DNA from: Flavobacterium psychrophilum
Lineage (GTDB): Bacteria; Bacteroidota; Bacteroidia; Flavobacteriales; Flavobacteriaceae
Length of the DNA: 19,598 nt
Direction: 5' to 3'
Assembly: GCA_945861915.1 (NCBI GenBank)
Contig: CAMAWK010000019.1
Span: 1 to 19,598 of the forward strand
Below the pieces are notes generated by a model, which had not been told where the DNA came from, did not search any database, and was given only the letters and a program-made list of their open reading frames with translations. Shown piece by piece: positions 16,499 to 19,598 of this stretch (within the stretch, counting starts at the first letter, position 1; each line of letters begins with the position of its first letter). Made by a program: the position numbers and the translations under genes.

Positions 16499-16535
16499 AA
16501 TCGAGTGGTATTTACTTAATAAATACCACTCGATT
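16499..16535 (-). terminator. Strong hairpin between susD and the beta-helix gene
   Basis: AATCGAGTGGTATTTA (16499-16514) and TAAATACCACTCGATT (16520-16535) form a perfect 16-bp stem with a 5-nt CTTAA loop. On the - strand, the direction of susCD transcription, the stem is followed by TTTATTTTAC, a moderate T tract. It lies 64 nt after the susD stop and 31 nt before the beta-helix start codon, so it could stop or attenuate readthrough from susCD into that gene. It could also protect the upstream mRNA 3' end. Confidence 0.75.
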
Positions 16536-16599
16536 CAGTTAATTAAATAATAGTAATCTGATTTAAATTTTGTATTGTATTTAACTAGCAAAATCCATC

Positions 16600-18324
16600 T
16601 TACCAACCTGTATTTTGTTTCAGTTTATTGTTACTTTTAAATATTTCAGATTGTGGAATTGGGTATAAATTCATACGATCATCATAAGTTCTTGTTTCTA
16701 ATAATATTTTTTCAAAAGTAAAACCAAAGGTAGTTCCAGGAGCTTCATTTATTTTCATACCATAAATTTCTTTAGTTTCGTTACCAATTTTCCAACGACG
16801 CACATCCCAAAATCGATGATCTTCAAAGGCAAGTTCTACTCTACGTTCGTTACGAAGTTTTGTTCTAAATTCTGACTGATTTAAAGGTGTTGAAATTTTA
16901 GGTGTTGCATTGTTGTCTGAACCTGGGAATCTCGGCATTCCAGCTCTAACTCTTACTAAGTTTACTGCTTGACGGGCAGTAAGGACTCCTCCAGGAGGTG
17001 CCGTTTCTGGTCCATAAGCTTCATTTACAGCTTCTGCATAGTTAAGTAGTATTTCGGCATATCGAAACAATATCCAATTATGTTCTCTAGTAGTGACTGT
17101 ACCTTGATTTGAATCTAAATTTATATCTTGAAACAAGAATTTTTTTAGATAATAACTCGTTTTTGTAGCATTTAGCAATGGCAATCCATTTCTTCCACCT
17201 ATAAATGATTGAACAGTTAAATTTTTCCAAGTCGAATTATTTCTTATCACAGTTTGTTCCAATCTAGGGTCTCTACCATTATATGGGTTCGAAGCATTGT
17301 ATCTTGTATCTCTATCTATAGGTAGTCCTGAACGAGTGACTTCATAAGCATCTACTAAATTTTGAGTAGGACAAGTACCAGTTGCACCACCTTGATAACC
17401 AATAGGATAGTTTCTTCTTTCAAAATCATTAGAAGCGGCCACTCTTCTTTCTAAGATAATTTCAGTAGTTGGAGCTGCTACGAGCATATTAAAATTACTA
17501 CTATATGAAGCGGCTAAACTATATTTTGCAGCGGTGGCTAGATCTATTATTTCTTTTGCTGCACTCGCTGCTTTTTTCCATAATTCTAAATCATTGTTAG
17601 GATTATGTAATGGGCTAGCTGCATATAATAAAATACGTGCTTTCAAAGCTAAAGCAGCTCCTTTAGTGGCTCTACCAGTTTCACTAGCACCTCCAAATTC
17701 AACATAAGTAATTGGTAGTACAGCTGCAACTGCGTCACATTCGCTAACAATATAATTTACCACTTCTTCAAAAGGGGCTTGTTCTACATTTACTGCTTCA
17801 TCAGCTGATAAAACTGTTGTAATAATGGGAACATTTTTATATCTTTTTGCTAATTCAAAATAAAAAAAGGCTCTTAGAAATCTCGCTTCATAAGGGTAAT
17901 TGTTATATTGCTTAATTAAGTTAGCATAAGTAGTTGTGTATTGTAGATCTTCAAATTTTTGTCCTTCGGCTTCTTTTAAATATACATTTACAGCACGTAT
18001 ACCATTGTACATACTAGCCCAAACATCATCTAATGGTTGAACGGCATTCCAACTACCATCATTAAATTTCTGTACAACTGCTAGGTCATTCACATGCTCG
18101 GCTTCGTCAGTTGCTGCTGATCGCATTGCATTATCAATACTGCCGTAATCGGTTGGTAAATAAGCATAGATTCCAGAAATAAATTGTTTAGAACGACCAA
18201 TGTCATTAAAAATAGCTTCTTTTGTATTTCCTGTATCTTCATCATAGTTTAAATCTTGACAATTGGTTAGCGACAAAAGCAGTATAAGTGTCAAGACAGA
18301 GTATGTATATTTTTGTATTTTCAT
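16600..18324 (-). CDS. SusD/RagB-family outer-membrane lipoprotein
   Basis: With the ATG at 18324-18322 the product has 574 residues. I prefer this start over the TTG at 18345, which would overlap the susC end by 11 bp; the ATG sits 10 bp after the susC stop. The lipoprotein signal is MKIQKYTYSVLTLILLLSLTNC, with Cys22 the lipidation site. The N-terminal part (about 25-150) has the SusD pattern (ISGIYAYL, DDVWASMYNGIRAVNVYL). The C-terminal signature ERRVELAFEDHRFWDVRRW lies at about 493-511, and the end reads NLYPIPQSEI then NTGW. SusD proteins bind oligosaccharides at the cell surface and close over the SusC channel. Its partner is the gene immediately upstream. The ligand is unknown but presumably the polymer attacked by the neighbouring enzymes. 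Confidence 0.95.
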   Translation of the reverse strand: MKIQKYTYSVLTLILLLSLTNCQDLNYDEDTGNTKEAIFNDIGRSKQFISGIYAYLPTDYGSIDNAMRSAATDEAEHVNDLAVVQKFNDGSWNAVQPLDDVWASMYNGIRAVNVYLKEAEGQKFEDLQYTTTYANLIKQYNNYPYEARFLRAFFYFELAKRYKNVPIITTVLSADEAVNVEQAPFEEVVNYIVSECDAVAAVLPITYVEFGGASETGRATKGAALALKARILLYAASPLHNPNNDLELWKKAASAAKEIIDLATAAKYSLAASYSSNFNMLVAAPTTEIILERRVAASNDFERRNYPIGYQGGATGTCPTQNLVDAYEVTRSGLPIDRDTRYNASNPYNGRDPRLEQTVIRNNSTWKNLTVQSFIGGRNGLPLLNATKTSYYLKKFLFQDINLDSNQGTVTTREHNWILFRYAEILLNYAEAVNEAYGPETAPPGGVLTARQAVNLVRVRAGMPRFPGSDNNATPKISTPLNQSEFRTKLRNERRVELAFEDHRFWDVRRWKIGNETKEIYGMKINEAPGTTFGFTFEKILLETRTYDDRMNLYPIPQSEIFKSNNKLKQNTGW

Positions 18325-18334
18325 GATTTTAAAT

Positions 18335-19598
18335 TTAAAATTCAATATTAAAGCCTAGGTGATAAGTAGAAAGTGTTGGATAACTAATTCCAATAGATTC
18401 AGGATCCAAAATGTTTATATTATCGATAGAGAACAAATTTGTACCTCTTGCATACAACTTCCCTTTACTAATTTTTAATTTTTTAGCAAGTTTTTTTGTG
18501 ATGTTATAATATATTTCACACTGTCTCATTTTCAAATAGCTACCAGATTGAAGCCAAATATCATTTGGTCTATAGTTATTAGCATTACTAAGATTGGTTA
18601 ATCTTGGTAAAGTAGCTATATCTGCGTTGTCTGGAGTCCATGCATTTTCAGAAAATTCACTAATATTTGTTTGTCCTAATAAGGGCCAAAAAACACTTTT
18701 AGTATTTAGATACAAAGTTTGGTTTGCAATTCCTTGCATTAATACATCTAAACCAAATCCGCTCATTTCAAATCCAAAATTAAACGCATAATAGAACTCA
18801 GGTGTTGATGCATCATGTCCAATGGTAACTTCATCAAATTTATCAATAACCCCATCATTATTTTGATCTTTATATTTAACATCACCTGGTCTTACCACAG
18901 AAAATGTTTGTGTTGGGCTGTTATCAATTTCTTGCTGATTTTCAAAAAAACCAATGCTTTGTAATCCAAATCGTTGTCCTATAGATTGCCCGGTTTCTCT
19001 AAGATAATCATAGGGTCTAAATTCCTCATTTTTATTGATTACCTTATTTTTGGCATAGGTGATATTTCCTCCAAAAAAGTAGTTTAATTTATCAATTTTA
19101 CTTTTAAACATAAAAGAGCCTTCAATTCCTTTATTTTCTACTTCACCTGAATTATCATAAGAAGGAGTTACACCAAGTAATGTGGGAACAGTTTCACTAG
19201 TTGGAATAATAATATCAGTTCGTTTATCACGAAATGCATCAATGCTTAGGGTCAATTTATTAAATAACTCCGCATTTAAACCAATATTTACTTTTTCTGA
19301 GGACTCAAAACTGATTCCAGGATCCTCTAATCTTCCTTCTCGAATTCCGCCATTACTAACATTACCGGTTCCAAAAGAATAACTTCCTTCAGAACCATAA
19401 ATTTGTCGATCTAAATTGTTTGCGGGTATTAGGTCATTCCCACTTTTACCCCAAGAACCTCTTAATTTTAAATAATTAATATTTTTACTCCCTTTTAAGA
19501 AATTTTCTCTACTAATGATCCAACCAGCTGATACTGATGGAAATAAACCAAAACGGCCGTCTGCAGGTAATAAATTCGTACCGCTATAAGATAAAACA
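18335..19598 (-). CDS. SusC/RagA-family TonB-dependent receptor (N-terminal part outside window)
   Basis: The frame is open from the window edge at 19598 to a TAA at 18335-18337, giving 420 or so C-terminal residues of a protein that in this family usually exceeds 950. Visible blocks are typical of the SusC barrel: FPSVSAGWIISRENFL, LKLRGSWGKSGND, GLNAELFNKLTLSIDAFRDK, GGNITYAKNKV, VRPGDVKYKDQNNDGVIDKFDE and a closing LSTYHLGFNIEF. The plug domain and signal peptide lie beyond the window. It is a beta-barrel in the outer membrane that imports oligosaccharides with TonB energy, paired with the SusD lipoprotein that follows by 10 bp. The start codon is not in the window; an internal TTG at 19255 is not a start, because conserved sequence continues upstream of it. 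Confidence 0.93.
   Translation of the reverse strand, partial: VLSYSGTNLLPADGRFGLFPSVSAGWIISRENFLKGSKNINYLKLRGSWGKSGNDLIPANNLDRQIYGSEGSYSFGTGNVSNGGIREGRLEDPGISFESSEKVNIGLNAELFNKLTLSIDAFRDKRTDIIIPTSETVPTLLGVTPSYDNSGEVENKGIEGSFMFKSKIDKLNYFFGGNITYAKNKVINKNEEFRPYDYLRETGQSIGQRFGLQSIGFFENQQEIDNSPTQTFSVVRPGDVKYKDQNNDGVIDKFDEVTIGHDASTPEFYYAFNFGFEMSGFGLDVLMQGIANQTLYLNTKSVFWPLLGQTNISEFSENAWTPDNADIATLPRLTNLSNANNYRPNDIWLQSGSYLKMRQCEIYYNITKKLAKKLKISKGKLYARGTNLFSIDNINILDPESIGISYPTLSTYHLGFNIEF

Noticed and set aside
18325..18345. SusD start at the TTG at 18345
   Set aside because: It overlaps the susC stop by 11 bp and adds seven residues before the natural lipoprotein signal. The ATG at 18324 gives the expected lipobox spacing.
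18335..19255. SusC reading frame starting at the TTG at 19255 as a complete 306-residue gene
   Set aside because: The frame continues without a stop to 19598 and its translation carries typical SusC blocks upstream (FPSVSAGW, LRGSWGKSGN, GLNAELFNK), so this is an incomplete gene and not a short one.
1..19598. CRISPR array, prophage, transposon or attachment site
   Set aside because: There are no short regularly spaced repeats, no transposase or integrase genes and no flanking inverted repeats. The only long repeats are the paralogous GH128 segments.

Overview
The window looks like a fragment of a low-GC Flavobacteriaceae (Bacteroidota) genome. The signs are a SusC/SusD pair, type A sorting domains of the type IX secretion system (T9SS) at several C-termini, A/T-rich intergenic DNA without clear Shine-Dalgarno sites, and multidomain secreted glycoside hydrolases. 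The whole window reads as part of a polysaccharide utilization locus (PUL).

Layout from left to right: (1) the 3' end of a secreted T9SS-sorted protein on the + strand (1-180). (2) A LacI-family regulator on the - strand (183-1196), converging on it with 2 bp between stop codons. (3) A 192-bp divergent control region with two LacI-type palindromes whose centres are 30 bp apart. (4) A + strand run of three tandem paralogues (1389-3707, 3737-7324, 7416-9773). Each has a signal peptide, an uncharacterised beta-rich N-terminal domain, a beta/gamma-crystallin-like domain with a Ca2+-binding signature, and a GH128-type (Glyco_hydro_cc) catalytic domain. (5) A cytoplasmic FAD-dependent oxidoreductase (9795-12074), 21 bp after the third paralogue. 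(6) A secreted GH2 enzyme (12231-14774). (7) A bidirectional terminator. (8) On the - strand, a secreted right-handed beta-helix protein (14842-16467), a SusD lipoprotein (16600-18324) and the C-terminal third or more of a SusC TonB-dependent receptor that runs off the window (18335-19598).

How the parts may work together (inference): GH128 enzymes of known activity are endo-beta-1,3-glucanases, so the likely target is a beta-1,3-glucan or a beta-1,3-linked mixed or decorated polysaccharide. The three surface or secreted GH128 proteins would cut the polymer. SusC/SusD would import the fragments, and the GH2 and beta-helix proteins would trim side chains or uronic-type linkages. The cytoplasmic FAD enzyme would oxidise or reduce a released sugar. 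The LacI-type regulator would sense a sugar and control the GH128 run through the twin operator.

The most unusual part is the middle GH128 protein. Its ancestral C-terminal half (F5/8C domain plus T9SS sorting domain in its two siblings) has been replaced by a CBM96/DNRLRE-like domain and a sialate-O-acetylesterase-like domain. In that domain several catalytic-block residues are changed, including the expected catalytic His. No intergenic gap exceeds 300 bp. I see no tRNA, rRNA, CRISPR array, insertion sequence or attachment site.
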